Source: Rhodocyclaceae bacterium (GTDB lineage: Bacteria > Pseudomonadota > Gammaproteobacteria > Burkholderiales > Rhodocyclaceae). From it: a stretch of DNA of 52,959 nucleotides. A program made the translations under genes and the position numbers. The stretch lies in assembly GCA_018883265.1 (NCBI GenBank), contig VEQK01000009.1, forward strand, positions 1 through 52,959, written 5' to 3'. Within the stretch, counting starts at the first letter, position 1, and each line of letters begins with the position of its first letter. Below the pieces are notes generated by a model that saw only the letters and a program-made list of their open reading frames with translations, searched no databases and had not been told where the DNA came from. Positions 36,860 to 45,966 of the stretch are shown in pieces.

Positions 36860-37651
36860 ATGGGTTTTCTCGCTGGCAAGCGCATTCTGATTACCGGACT
36901 GCTGTCCAAACATTCGATCGCCTATGGCATCGCCAAGGCCTGCCATCGTGAAGGCGCCACATTGGCATTCACCTTCCAGAACGAACGTTTCCAGGATCGC
37001 GTCGCCAAGTTTGCTGATGAATTTGGCAGCAAACTGATTTTTCCCTGCGATGTCAGCGTTGACGCCGACATCGACAACCTTTTCGATGCGCTGGGCAAAG
37101 CATGGGAAGGCCTGGATGGTCTTGTGCACTCGATCGCTTACGCCCCGGCCGAGGCGCTGGAAGGTGATTTCCTGGATGGCATTACACGTGAAGCATCACG
37201 TATCGCACACGATGTCTCGGCCTATAGCTACGCCGCGTTGGCCAAGGCCGCCCGTCCGATGCTGCTAAAAGGCCATAACCCAGCTTTACTGGCCCTAACC
37301 TACCTGGGCGCCGAACGAGTGATGCCCAACTACAACCTGATGGGTATGGCCAAGGCCAGCCTGGAGGCAGCGACGCGTTACATGGCCGTCTCTCTCGGCC
37401 CGCAGAATATCCGCGTTAACGCCATCTCGGCTGGCCCGATCAAGACTTTGGCCGCCTCCGGTATCGGTAACTTCGGCAAGCTGCTTGCCCATAATGCCAA
37501 GGTGGCCCCGCTGCGCCGTAATGTGACAACGGATGAAGTTGGTAACGTTGCCGCTTTTATGCTCTCTGACCTGGCCAGCGGCATGACCGGTGAAATTACC
37601 TACGTGGATTCGGGGTTCAATATCACCGCACTCGGTGCCGAAGAAGTCTAA
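36860..37651 (+). CDS. fabI: Enoyl-[acyl-carrier-protein] reductase (NADH)
   Basis: FabI makes the last reduction of each elongation cycle and is the target of triclosan and isoniazid-type inhibitors. The 263-residue protein has the FabI-specific nucleotide motif G-L-L-S-K-H-S-I-A (13-21) and the active-site set Y148...Y158-x6-K165 (T-Y-L-G-A-E-R and [11 protein letters not shown]). Position 93 is Ala (H-S-I-A-Y-A-P). It is a single gene with its own promoter and terminator, apart from the other fab genes, as is usual. Confidence 0.97.
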   Translation: MGFLAGKRILITGLLSKHSIAYGIAKACHREGATLAFTFQNERFQDRVAKFADEFGSKLIFPCDVSVDADIDNLFDALGKAWEGLDGLVHSIAYAPAEALEGDFLDGITREASRIAHDVSAYSYAALAKAARPMLLKGHNPALLALTYLGAERVMPNYNLMGMAKASLEAATRYMAVSLGPQNIRVNAISAGPIKTLAASGIGNFGKLLAHNAKVAPLRRNVTTDEVGNVAAFMLSDLASGMTGEITYVDSGFNITALGAEEV

Positions 37652-37665
37652 CCGCCGTGCCAAAA

Positions 37666-37697
37666 CGAAAAAGCAGGGACCCCCCCTGCTTTTTTTG
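37666..37697 (+). terminator. Terminator of fabI
   Basis: AAAGCAGGG pairs with CCTGCTTT across a C-rich loop, followed by a run of T. The A-rich left flank would let it act weakly on the other strand, for ppiD. Confidence 0.9.
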
Positions 37698-37805
37698 TGC
37701 CCTAAACCTGAAGACAAACAACCTGATATGTCTCGGTCGCTGCGCGCCGGGCGCCTGGGTGCTTACGACGCCATTTGCCACGCCCGTTGAAGCCTTTGAG
37801 GCAGC

Positions 37806-39236
37806 TTACTTAGCGTCAGCGTCAGGGCGCTTGGCGATCTTCACCGGATGCTGATTCCTCAACGCCACCATCAGACTCGCCACATCGGCCTGCTGCACGC
37901 TCTGCTGGTATGCTGCCGCGATCTGGGCACGCTTCTCGTCCGGAAGTTTGCCGCCAGCCCGCACGGCCGATACCTTGAACAGTACGTAGCCCTCGGTACC
38001 CGCCTGACCACCGGTGTAGGCCGGCAATTTACTGGTATCGACGCCGGAAATCTTCTGAACAGCATCCGGACTCAGACCATTCGGTTGCAGACGCGATACG
38101 GCCTTGACGGCTGACCAGGTCACCGATGGCGCTTTACCCGCCTGCAATTCGGCTAACCTTGCCTCACCAACGCTTGTCGCTTTTTCGACAGCGGCCTTGC
38201 GCTGAAGATACGTGCGGATCTCGCCAGACACCGAGTCGTAAGGTCTTAAGGTCACCGGCTGGTAATCCGTGACGCGTACGGAAATCAGTACATTCGGTGC
38301 GACCTCGATCGCGGCGCTGTTTCGACGATCCTTGAGGCTGGCAGGATTAAAGATCGCCTGAAGCACCTTGGGATTAGCCAGTATCCCCGGCGCACCCTGA
38401 CCATTGGCGCTGATCCAGCCGCTTTCTTCCACCTTCAGGTTGAGCGCCCTGGCAACGTCTTTGTAGGTGTCCGACTGCTCATAGACCATGTTGCTGAAAT
38501 TCTCGGATTCCTTGGCCACCACCTTGGGGTCGCTGAGCACCACGTAAGAAACCCTGACCTGTTCCGGCAACTGGAACTGACGGCCGTTCGCTTCATAGAA
38601 CTGGCGCACGGCATCATCTTCAACGCTGACCGATTTCAGATAATCGCTTGCCGGTACCTGCGAGATTGCAATATCACGTTCCTGCGTTTCAGCATCGATG
38701 ATCTGGTTGAGTTGAGTCTTCGAAATCTGGGTGGTCGCAGCCACACCGCTGACCAGCATCTGACGGGTCAGATCACGACGCAGGTTCTGTTCAAACGAAC
38801 TCGGCGTCATGCCCTGGGCACGCAAGACCTGTTCGTATTTGGCCGGCGAAAACTGGCCATTTTCCTGGAATGCCGGAATCTGCGCGATCAGCTCACGAAG
38901 AATCACATCGTTAGCGGCGATACCGAGACGCTCCGACTCCACCAGCAGGAGACGTTGTTCGACCAGCTCATTGAGCACGCTCTGACGGAACTCCGGTGAT
39001 TCGAACAGTTTGGCGTCGACCGAACCACCCTGACGGGCACGGATCTGATCTGCCCGTTCACGCATGGCGACATCCAACTGCTGCAGGGTGACCTTGCTGC
39101 TGCCAACCCGGGCCACTTCATCGGTCGAAGCCGCATCCTTGAAATAGGAATCGACACCCCAGAAAGCAAAGGGCAATGTGATGAGCGCCAGAAGAATCTG
39201 TACGAATTTACGGTGCTTGTTGACAAGATCAAACAT
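37806..39236 (-). CDS. ppiD: PpiD-like periplasmic chaperone lacking a recognisable parvulin domain
   Basis: PpiD is an inner-membrane-anchored folding factor near the SecYEG exit. This 476-residue protein has the short cytosolic start and single anchor helix (about 12-28), the SurA-like N-terminal chaperone domain (about 35-230) and the conserved C-terminal region. Between V-S-Y-V-V-L-S (229-235) and N-M-V-Y-E-Q-S-D (249-256) other PpiD proteins carry a parvulin domain of roughly 140 residues; here only about 14 remain. The parvulin G-G-D-L-G-type motif is absent throughout. That explains the length against about 620-640 in relatives. It probably keeps chaperone function without isomerase activity. 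It ends the sialidase-like/5-TM operon, 17 bases after the 5-TM gene. Confidence 0.88.
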   Translation of the reverse strand: MFDLVNKHRKFVQILLALITLPFAFWGVDSYFKDAASTDEVARVGSSKVTLQQLDVAMRERADQIRARQGGSVDAKLFESPEFRQSVLNELVEQRLLLVESERLGIAANDVILRELIAQIPAFQENGQFSPAKYEQVLRAQGMTPSSFEQNLRRDLTRQMLVSGVAATTQISKTQLNQIIDAETQERDIAISQVPASDYLKSVSVEDDAVRQFYEANGRQFQLPEQVRVSYVVLSDPKVVAKESENFSNMVYEQSDTYKDVARALNLKVEESGWISANGQGAPGILANPKVLQAIFNPASLKDRRNSAAIEVAPNVLISVRVTDYQPVTLRPYDSVSGEIRTYLQRKAAVEKATSVGEARLAELQAGKAPSVTWSAVKAVSRLQPNGLSPDAVQKISGVDTSKLPAYTGGQAGTEGYVLFKVSAVRAGGKLPDEKRAQIAAAYQQSVQQADVASLMVALRNQHPVKIAKRPDADAK

Positions 39237-39253
39237 GAATAAAAACCCGGGAA

Positions 39254-39802
39254 CTAGGCAGAAGAAGAAAAACGACGCGACATTACACCACGGAACACAC
39301 TGATCCCGAGCACGATCGTGAGGACTGGATCAAACAGGTAATCGAACAGGTTGTCCGAAGTAAGGCCATGTATGCCAAAAACAGCCAGAGCCAGAGCCAG
39401 CAACAGCGTAAGGCCCGGCAGCACCCGACCGCGCAGCATAACCCAGAGGGCCAGAATCAACAGCAGCAGTCGTGGCTGGAAACCATAGGCATAAGGATCT
39501 ACCGGACCAGAACCGAGCGCGAGCACATAGAAAAGCACCAGGCTCACCAGTAATAGCAAACGCCTCCGGAACGGCAGTTCAATCGACACCCATTGCTGAA
39601 ACACGCCCGGGAAACCAAACCAGACAAAAAACAGCACCCAAGTTGCCGGCGCCAGATCACCGGTAAAGCCATACACATGGCGCCAGAGTGACAGCCCCCC
39701 CACTGGTAGCAGCATCAGACCGGCGGCCAGCAGCAAAAGCAGGCGGCTTCTCACGGGGCCGTCAGCGAGGCGGTTTCGCAGCATCGTGATGCGGTGATTC
39801 AT
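39254..39802 (-). CDS. Multi-transmembrane protein of unknown function
   Basis: A 182-residue protein with about five hydrophobic helices (near 20-38, 50-66, 80-97, 108-140 and 155-172) separated by short basic loops. I recognise no family. Its ATG overlaps the stop of the sialidase-like gene by four bases (ATGA), which ties it to that protein. It is also rich in Leu (many L-L-L runs). A role as partner, transporter or anchor for the sialidase-like protein is inference from position only. Confidence 0.75.
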   Translation of the reverse strand: MNHRITMLRNRLADGPVRSRLLLLLAAGLMLLPVGGLSLWRHVYGFTGDLAPATWVLFFVWFGFPGVFQQWVSIELPFRRRLLLLVSLVLFYVLALGSGPVDPYAYGFQPRLLLLILALWVMLRGRVLPGLTLLLALALAVFGIHGLTSDNLFDYLFDPVLTIVLGISVFRGVMSRRFSSSA

Positions 39803-41085
39803 TGTGGCACCGCCGGCACAATCGGGTTCCCGGGGTTATTCAGCCAGGCTTGACTGAACACCGCGTGCCGGATTCCCTGACGTTTCCAGGTATAAACCAG
39901 ATGGATGGCGCCATGCCGATCCTGCAACAACGATGGGTAAGAAAACTCGTCGCGGTCATCCGGGCTTTCTTCCACCACCCGCGTCAGTGACCAGGTTTCG
40001 CCCCGGTCGGTCGAGCGCAATAAGGACAGTCGGTTCCGGTTGCCGGCAATCGGGTTACAGGCCATCAGCAAGCTCCCATCTTGCAGACCGATCATGGCGG
40101 CCGCCGAGTTGGGGTTGGGGATTTCGCGCGCCGACTTCTGTACCCAGGTCTGACCTGCATCACGTGTTTCGCTCCACTGGATCCGGTTTTCACCCGGGCC
40201 GGCATCGCGTAACGCCGCGACGGCGTGATCACGATCCAGGGGCACCACCGCGGGTTGCAGGGTAGCGCGCGGCATCGACATCCGCGACTTGCCCACTACC
40301 CGGCCATCCGGTGTCAGGTGCAGCCACTCGCCATGCTTGTTGATAAATTCGTGGTACACCGGCAAACCCAGGCTGCCATCGGTGTACCAGACGCCTGGGT
40401 TGCGAACCAGTGTGCTCAGGTTGAAGAACGGGCTGGTAATGAGCCGCTGCGGGGTCGACCAGGAGCGGCCACCATCAGAGGACTGGCTGCGGTTGATCGC
40501 ACTTCCGGCCCAGCCGCCGTAGGATACGCTGACAAAATACAGTTGCAGCCTACCCGGTTCGGCGATCAGCAGAGGGTTGCCCAGCTTGCGGATATTTCGC
40601 CCCATCTGCCGCTGCACCGCTTCGCGGGTCATCATCACCCCGGCGGGTTGCCAAGGCGAACCCGTGCTCCAGTCAGACTGGTAGAGCGATACATCGCCTG
40701 CACCCTCGCGACTACCTCCAAACCAGGCGGCCAGCAGCTGAACCGGCGCGTCGTTTTCGGGTGTTGTCATCGGCAGGACCTCGGTCAGCGTGGCCGCGTG
40801 AGCCGAGGGGGTGGGCCTCGGTAGATCCGACCAGCTAAAATGTGCGGGCAGGTTGGCCGCCTGCTGGCGGGCCTGCCGAATGGTCGCATCATCGGCTGCG
40901 GGGCTGTCAAAGGCCTGCTCTGTCCGTAGCAACCCGGGCCAATGACCGGCAAAGGCCAGAACCAGGGCGCCGGCAAACAGTACGGTCGGGAACCACCGGC
41001 TAAGCACGGCAACTCCCGGAACGCGGGTATCGAGGAAGTGACTGCGCGGCGGGCTGCACGGCGGAAAGCGGGAACATGCCGGCAT
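39799..41085 (-). CDS. Membrane-anchored sialidase-like (BNR/Asp-box) protein
   Basis: The protein (about 428 residues) has an N-terminal membrane anchor (about 30-50) and a six-bladed-propeller-type domain. Asp-box motifs are visible as S-x-D-G-G-R-S-W, T-R-D-A-G-Q-T-W and S-T-D-R-G-E-T-W, and an early A-W-F-G-G-S-R-E-G segment is typical of the BNR_2 'predicted neuraminidase' group. These proteins bind or cut glycans, but sialic-acid cleavage is not established for this group. The start is uncertain: the ATG at 41085 follows a weak Shine-Dalgarno, and a longer frame would run into the divergent GT9 region. It heads a minus-strand operon with the 5-TM gene and ppiD. Confidence 0.82.
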   Translation of the reverse strand: MPACSRFPPCSPPRSHFLDTRVPGVAVLSRWFPTVLFAGALVLAFAGHWPGLLRTEQAFDSPAADDATIRQARQQAANLPAHFSWSDLPRPTPSAHAATLTEVLPMTTPENDAPVQLLAAWFGGSREGAGDVSLYQSDWSTGSPWQPAGVMMTREAVQRQMGRNIRKLGNPLLIAEPGRLQLYFVSVSYGGWAGSAINRSQSSDGGRSWSTPQRLITSPFFNLSTLVRNPGVWYTDGSLGLPVYHEFINKHGEWLHLTPDGRVVGKSRMSMPRATLQPAVVPLDRDHAVAALRDAGPGENRIQWSETRDAGQTWVQKSAREIPNPNSAAAMIGLQDGSLLMACNPIAGNRNRLSLLRSTDRGETWSLTRVVEESPDDRDEFSYPSLLQDRHGAIHLVYTWKRQGIRHAVFSQAWLNNPGNPIVPAVPQ

Positions 41086-41153
41086 TTTATCCCAAGGACA
41101 GGTATCATTCAGTCTTCGCCGGACCACCACCCCCGGCATTGCCCGACCGACTG

Positions 41154-42410
41154 ATGGATATCCGTTTCCAACGCGCCGTAGACAAGTATGCAGGGGTTCC
41201 CCTCTGCGCCCTCTTCACCGCCTGGGATTGGGGTCTGCGCAAGCTGGGTCTGCGCCGCAAGCGTCAGGGTGCGCCGCAGCGCATTCTGGTCATTCTGCTC
41301 TCCGAGATGGGCAGCCTGGTGCTGGCCGAGCCCATGTTCCAGGCAATCCGAACTCGCTACCCGGAGGCCGAGCTGCATGTCATGCTCTTCGCCAAGAACC
41401 GCGAAGTAATGGATCTACTGGGCGTGGTGCCACCCAAGAACGTGATCACCCTCAATGATGCCGATCTCAAGGAGTTTGCCAGCGATCTCTGGGAGGCTTT
41501 CCAGAAGATGCGCGCCCTACGCTTTGACGTGGTTATTGATTGTGAACTTTTTGCCCGAGTCAGTAGCCTGATCGGCTATCTGTCGGGCGCCCCGGTCCTG
41601 GTGGGCTTTGAGCCCCATACCCAGGAAGGGCTCTACCGTGGCGGCTACCTGACCAACCCGGTCATGTACAACCCCTACCGTCACCTGAGCTACCAGTTGC
41701 TCACCATGGTGGATGCCATCGATTCGACCACCCATCCGGCCGGCAAATGCCTGCCCCCGGACGAGCCGATTACCCCGCCGACTCTGGTGTTTAACGAGGG
41801 GGAGGTGGAAAGCGAAGCCACCAGACTTGAAAGTGATTTCCCAACAATCGCCGGTAAGCCATTGGTTCTTATATATCCAAGTGGTGGCATTCTCCCCATC
41901 CGGGCCTGGCCACTGGAGAACTATTACCGGGTCGCCGACCACTTCCTGCAGCAGGGTTACGCCGTCGGCGTGATCGGTCTGAAGGGTGACAAGGCCTTCG
42001 GTCAATCCGTGCTGAACCATTGCCGTAACCCGATGTGTATCGACCTGACCGGCTACACCCGATCCGTCCGTCACCTGCTGGCCCTGTTCCACCGTGCGGC
42101 GCTCCTCATTACCAATGATGGCGGGCCCGGCCAGTTTGCCGCGATGACCCCGATTCCGACCCTCATCCTGTTCGGACCGGAAACCCCGCGTCTCTATCGC
42201 TCGTGGGCAAAAAACGCCTACTTCTTCCACCAGCCACTGGCCTGCTCTCCCTGCCTGACTGCCTACAACCACCGGATGTCGCCCTGCGATGGCGACAACC
42301 AGTGCCTCAAGCAGATCACCCCGGATCAGGTGCTGACCAAAGCCCACGAGTTGCTAGGACTTCCGCCCGCCGCCCAGGCTATTTCATTCACGCTGCAACC
42401 CAACCAGTAA
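41154..42410 (+). CDS. Glycosyltransferase family 9 (heptosyltransferase-like)
   Basis: A 418-residue GT-B-fold transferase of family 9, the family of LPS heptosyltransferases. The N-terminal domain opens with R-I-L-V-I-L-L-S-E-M-G-S-L-V-L, the usual acceptor-side start. The C-terminal domain has the donor-binding pattern T-N-D-G-G-P-G-Q-F-A-A followed by I-L-F-G-P-E-T-P. The sequence differs from WaaC/WaaF/WaaQ in details, so its sugar is unknown. A cysteine-rich patch (C-S-P-C-L-T-A-Y) near residue 363 resembles the motif of other GT9 proteins. Start ATG at 41154, 68 bases from the divergent sialidase-like gene. GtrA follows after three bases. Confidence 0.87.
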   Translation: MDIRFQRAVDKYAGVPLCALFTAWDWGLRKLGLRRKRQGAPQRILVILLSEMGSLVLAEPMFQAIRTRYPEAELHVMLFAKNREVMDLLGVVPPKNVITLNDADLKEFASDLWEAFQKMRALRFDVVIDCELFARVSSLIGYLSGAPVLVGFEPHTQEGLYRGGYLTNPVMYNPYRHLSYQLLTMVDAIDSTTHPAGKCLPPDEPITPPTLVFNEGEVESEATRLESDFPTIAGKPLVLIYPSGGILPIRAWPLENYYRVADHFLQQGYAVGVIGLKGDKAFGQSVLNHCRNPMCIDLTGYTRSVRHLLALFHRAALLITNDGGPGQFAAMTPIPTLILFGPETPRLYRSWAKNAYFFHQPLACSPCLTAYNHRMSPCDGDNQCLKQITPDQVLTKAHELLGLPPAAQAISFTLQPNQ

Positions 42411-42413
42411 CGC

Positions 42414-42911
42414 ATGCGCGCCCTGATTCAGTCTCTGCAACAGTTGCCGCTGATCGGCGCCCTTTTTCGCCCCCGCTTTATCAAATTCGGTATCGTCGGC
42501 GCCTCCGGTGTCATCGTCAATCTCAGTGTGCTCTATGTCGGCCAGGAGTATCTGTTCAATGACATCAGCGCCGAAACGCTGCGCCTGAATCTGTCGCTGG
42601 CGCTGGCCATCTTCATCGCAACCATCAGCAACTTCACCTGGAACCGGCGCTGGACCTGGCACGACCGGAAGGAATTGCGCTCGGTGCCCATCGTTGTGCA
42701 GTTCGGGCAATACGCCGTGGCCTGCTGGGTCGGCATCGTCATCCAATTCGGTCTGACCAACCTGTTTGCGTTTTTCCTGCATTATCTGGCCGCCAACCTG
42801 ATTGCCGTCGTGATCGCCAGCCTTTTCAACTTCGTCGCCAACGATTTCTGGACCTTCGGGCGTTTCAAGTTGCGCCGCCACGAACGCGAGAACAGCGCCG
42901 ATGCGATCTAA
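42414..42911 (+). CDS. GtrA-family membrane protein
   Basis: A 165-residue protein with four transmembrane helices and the GtrA signature: F-I-K-F-G-I-V-G-A-S-G-V near residue 22, and N-F-T-W-N-R-R-W-T-W near residue 74. It ends in V-A-N-D-F-W-T-F. GtrA-type proteins are thought to flip polyprenyl-linked sugars across the inner membrane for O-antigen or other glycan modification. It lies between two glycosyltransferases, three bases after the GT9 gene and overlapping the next gene by 11 bases, which supports a joint pathway. Confidence 0.9.
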   Translation: MRALIQSLQQLPLIGALFRPRFIKFGIVGASGVIVNLSVLYVGQEYLFNDISAETLRLNLSLALAIFIATISNFTWNRRWTWHDRKELRSVPIVVQFGQYAVACWVGIVIQFGLTNLFAFFLHYLAANLIAVVIASLFNFVANDFWTFGRFKLRRHERENSADAI

Positions 42912-44652
42912 GCCATCCCGCCAGAAATCCATCGATTTTGAAGCGCACGGCGATCAACGAGGCAGAACCCCTCCCCAACGGACTTCCTATCTCTGGCAAC
43001 TTGTTGTCCTCGGCCTCACACTGCTGTTCGCCATCGCCACCTACTTCTTTGGGCTCGACAGCCTTCAGATCCCAAAGAATGGCGACGAATTTCCCTATGC
43101 CCATATCGCGCGTCTGACGGCCGAAAGCGGCCACTGGCTGCCGTTACAGTCGACCCTCGACAACATGCGCAATACCAAACCGCCCATGCTCTTCTGGCAA
43201 GGGATCCTGAGTACGCACTGGGGTCAGGACTGGACACTCTGGCAACTGCGCTACCCCAATGTGCTCTACACCCTGGCCACCGCGTTGCTGGTCGGACTGC
43301 TCGGCTGGAAGTGCAGCCACCGCCATGTCGCTAGCGGTCTGCTCGCGGCCTTACTGTGGCTGGCCTTCTTTAGTACCTACCGCTTTGGCCGCCCCTTCCT
43401 CACCAACGCCGGCGAAGTCTTCTGGCTATTTCTGCCGTTCTTTCTGCTGCTATATCGCGGCAAAACAGGCTTTGACTCAGCCTGGGGGGTGCCGCTCCTC
43501 ATCGGCCTGAGCACCGGCATCGGCCTGCTCTATAAGTCCTTCGCATTACTCCTACCGGTCGGGCTGGGACTCGCTTTCTGGTACTGGCGTCACCGGCACT
43601 TCCGCCCGGGCGAATTTCTCAAGCGGGATATGTACAAACTCATCCTAATTGCGCTGATATCGCTGGGGGTCTTCGCACTCTGGTTTGCACTGGACCCGGA
43701 CCCGCAATCGATCTGGAACGAATTCGTGGTTGGTGAAAACGCCGGCAAGTTCGACCCGCACGGCCCGAGCTACCTGAGCAAGATGTTGTGGGGCGATGGC
43801 AGCATCTGGGTGCTGGCCACAGGCTACGCGCTCAACGCTGGCCTGTTGGCGCTGGTGGTCTTTGCCGCTATGGCACATGCCCTCTGGCGTGCGATCCGCC
43901 TGCGTGATCTTTCTGACGACGAAAAATTTCTCTGGTGGTGGGTGCTGATTCTCTTCCTGGTCTTCTGCCTCCCGAGCCAGCGTTCCAGCCGTTATCTGCT
44001 CGAAGCCATGCCGGCCCTGGCGGTGCTGATGGCGCTGGTCTGGTTCCGCCTGAGCCGCTGGGTGCTGTTTGCCACCACCCTGCTCTGCACGCTGGCAATT
44101 GCCGTTATCGGCTACCTGGGCTGGCTGCTGCAATACGATGTCGGCCAGCAGATCTACAGCGCTACCGATGCCGTGCTACTGGTGATCATGCTGGCGACGC
44201 TGAGTTTGTCGCTGTTAATGCCGAAACTACTGCCCTGGCTGACGCTACCCGGCGTCTTTGCCGCCTATCTCACGCTGACAGGGTTTCTCAGTGTGTTTGA
44301 TGGCCCCCTCGGCCGCTACAGCACCAAAGCCCAGATGCAGGTGGCAGGACAGACGGTATGGGTACCCTACAATTTCAACGCCGCTTTCGAGCAATACCGT
44401 TTCCTGCTGCCCGGCGCCCACATTCGCGGTTACCGCAGTGATGCCGGCATTCCGCTCCATATTCTGCGCGAACGCTATCCGCTGCTTATCGTTCAACAAC
44501 CATTGAATGCCGCAGACTGTCATGATTGCAAGATCCTCGGTGAACGTCTCGAACTTCGGGGGCGGCAGAGCGATGACGAGATCCGCGCCATGCTCCGGGG
44601 CGACGTCGCCCGCTATCTGTTCTTACGTGAACGCCTCATCGATAACCGCTAG
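42901..44652 (+). CDS. GT39/ArnT-like membrane glycosyltransferase
   Basis: A 583-residue integral membrane protein of the GT39/GT83 (PMT/ArnT) fold, with an acidic loop after the first helix (K-N-G-D-E-F-P-Y-A-H-I-A-R) and the N-T-K-P-P-M-L-F-W-Q motif. About 11-12 hydrophobic helices follow, then a periplasmic C-terminal domain of about 130 residues. Such enzymes use a lipid-linked sugar on the periplasmic side and add it to lipid A, glycans or proteins. With GtrA as possible flippase and GT9 upstream it forms a three-gene glycan-decorating unit; acceptor and sugar are unknown. Confidence 0.88.
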   Translation: MRSKPSRQKSIDFEAHGDQRGRTPPQRTSYLWQLVVLGLTLLFAIATYFFGLDSLQIPKNGDEFPYAHIARLTAESGHWLPLQSTLDNMRNTKPPMLFWQGILSTHWGQDWTLWQLRYPNVLYTLATALLVGLLGWKCSHRHVASGLLAALLWLAFFSTYRFGRPFLTNAGEVFWLFLPFFLLLYRGKTGFDSAWGVPLLIGLSTGIGLLYKSFALLLPVGLGLAFWYWRHRHFRPGEFLKRDMYKLILIALISLGVFALWFALDPDPQSIWNEFVVGENAGKFDPHGPSYLSKMLWGDGSIWVLATGYALNAGLLALVVFAAMAHALWRAIRLRDLSDDEKFLWWWVLILFLVFCLPSQRSSRYLLEAMPALAVLMALVWFRLSRWVLFATTLLCTLAIAVIGYLGWLLQYDVGQQIYSATDAVLLVIMLATLSLSLLMPKLLPWLTLPGVFAAYLTLTGFLSVFDGPLGRYSTKAQMQVAGQTVWVPYNFNAAFEQYRFLLPGAHIRGYRSDAGIPLHILRERYPLLIVQQPLNAADCHDCKILGERLELRGRQSDDEIRAMLRGDVARYLFLRERLIDNR

Positions 44653-44667
44653 ACAAAGGCCCCGCGT

Positions 44668-45858
44668 TTAGCCGCAGGCTTTGGCCATACGGTAAATTGC
44701 TTCTTCCAGGGTCTGACGTGTACAGCCAAAATTAAGCCGCACATGGTCGCGGGCGCCGGGCATGTAATCCTCGCCCGGTGAAAGACCTACTCCTTCTGAT
44801 TCAAAGAATCTGGCCGCAGTCTGCCCATCCGGCAGATTCAACCCACGGGCATCAATCCAGGCCAGATAGGTTGCTTCGGGGCTGCTGACGCGCAAAGCCG
44901 GGCACTTGCCCAAACCGGCAACGAGCAAATCTCGATTAACCCGCAGATAATCCAGAAGGGCGTTACGCCAGGGCACCCCTTCGCGGTAGGCGGCAGCCAT
45001 GGCGGTGTACCCCAGTACATTGATATGCGGCACGATCCCGGCCATGGCTCGTTCAAAGCGCCCCCGTAAGGCGGCATCGGGAATGACCGCAAAGGCCGCG
45101 CCCAGTCCCGGAATGTTATAGGTCTTCGATGGGGCCAGCAGCGTCATCGTGCGCCTTGCAATATCCGGATCCAGACGTGCCAGCGGTGTGTAGCGCAAGG
45201 TTTTGTCGAGCACCAGTTCGCAGTGAATATCATCCGAGCAGATCACCCAGCCGTGGCGCTCGGCAATTCCGGCCAAAGCGCGGAGTTCATCTTCCTGCCA
45301 GACACGCCCGATGGGATTATGGGGATTGCAGAGCATCAGCAATCGGATGCGTTGTCCAGCGGGCGAATCCGCCAGCGCCTCCAGCGCTGCCAGATCCCAG
45401 ACTGGGCGATCATCCTGCAGCGTCAGGGGTACCGTATGCAACTGCCGGTCACTTAACCGCGGCGCCGACATGAACGGCGGATAGATCGGCACGGCCGTGA
45501 CCACACCATCCCCAATCTCGCCGACAGCACGACAGGCCACATTGAGTCCGGTCACCAATCCCGGCAACCAGACCAGCCAATCCGGATCGACCTGCCAGTG
45601 CAGGTCGCGTGCCAGGTGCAGCAGCACGGCGTCGCGGACCTGAGGCGTAACCCGGGGGTAGCCAAAGACGCCGTGCCCCAGCCGGTCATTCAGCGCAGCC
45701 AGCACGGGGGTCGGCGCCGCAAAATCCATATCAGCTACCCACATGGGCAATATCGCGTTGCCGTTAGCATGCCGACCCAGGTAGCGTCCCCACTTCATGG
45801 AATCGTCGTGCGGCGCACTCGAGCGGTCAATGGGCAGGTCAAAATCAAATTTGGACAT
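44668..45858 (-). CDS. PatB/MalY-family aminotransferase or C-S lyase
   Basis: A 396-residue class I/II aminotransferase-fold PLP enzyme of the MalY/PatB group. Family marks: M-W-V-A-D-M-D-F-A near residue 40, C-N-P-H-N-P-I-G-R near 187, the D-D-I-H-C-E segment, and Schiff-base Lys in A-P-S-K-T-Y-N-I-P-G-L. Members cleave cystathionine or other S-substituted cysteines to pyruvate, ammonia and a thiol; some also act as regulators (MalY). Substrate here unknown. It is convergent with the GT39 gene, 15 bases apart, and follows phasin 2 with a strong hairpin between them. Confidence 0.92.
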   Translation of the reverse strand: MSKFDFDLPIDRSSAPHDDSMKWGRYLGRHANGNAILPMWVADMDFAAPTPVLAALNDRLGHGVFGYPRVTPQVRDAVLLHLARDLHWQVDPDWLVWLPGLVTGLNVACRAVGEIGDGVVTAVPIYPPFMSAPRLSDRQLHTVPLTLQDDRPVWDLAALEALADSPAGQRIRLLMLCNPHNPIGRVWQEDELRALAGIAERHGWVICSDDIHCELVLDKTLRYTPLARLDPDIARRTMTLLAPSKTYNIPGLGAAFAVIPDAALRGRFERAMAGIVPHINVLGYTAMAAAYREGVPWRNALLDYLRVNRDLLVAGLGKCPALRVSSPEATYLAWIDARGLNLPDGQTAARFFESEGVGLSPGEDYMPGARDHVRLNFGCTRQTLEEAIYRMAKACG

Positions 45859-45881
45859 GTCGTCATTATCGCCATAAATGC

Positions 45882-45914
45882 ACAGCCCCGCGCGGATTAC
45901 TCCGGCGGGGCTGT
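45882..45914 (-). terminator. Strong hairpin after phasin 2
   Basis: On the minus strand ACAGCCCCGC pairs with GCGGGGCTGT, and CGG with CCG, around AGTAAT: a stem of about 13 pairs with one bulge. The T-tract after it is poor (GCATTT), so it may act as an mRNA 3' stabiliser or partial terminator rather than a full stop. Confidence 0.5.
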
Positions 45915-45966
45915 TGGGTACATCTGATCCGAGGTGACGCTAGAGCATCACCGGATCAAAAACACA

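Noticed and set aside
36860-37651. Ala at position 93 of FabI as a triclosan-resistance change
   Set aside because: E. coli G93 mutants are resistant, but Ala at this place is normal in many FabI proteins, including sensitive ones such as that of S. aureus, so it says nothing about resistance.
45882-45960. Second hairpin GATCCG...CGGATC just after phasin 2 as its terminator
   Set aside because: The stem near 45927-45957 has an asymmetric bulge and no T-tract. The hairpin at 45882-45914 is better, though also not ideal.
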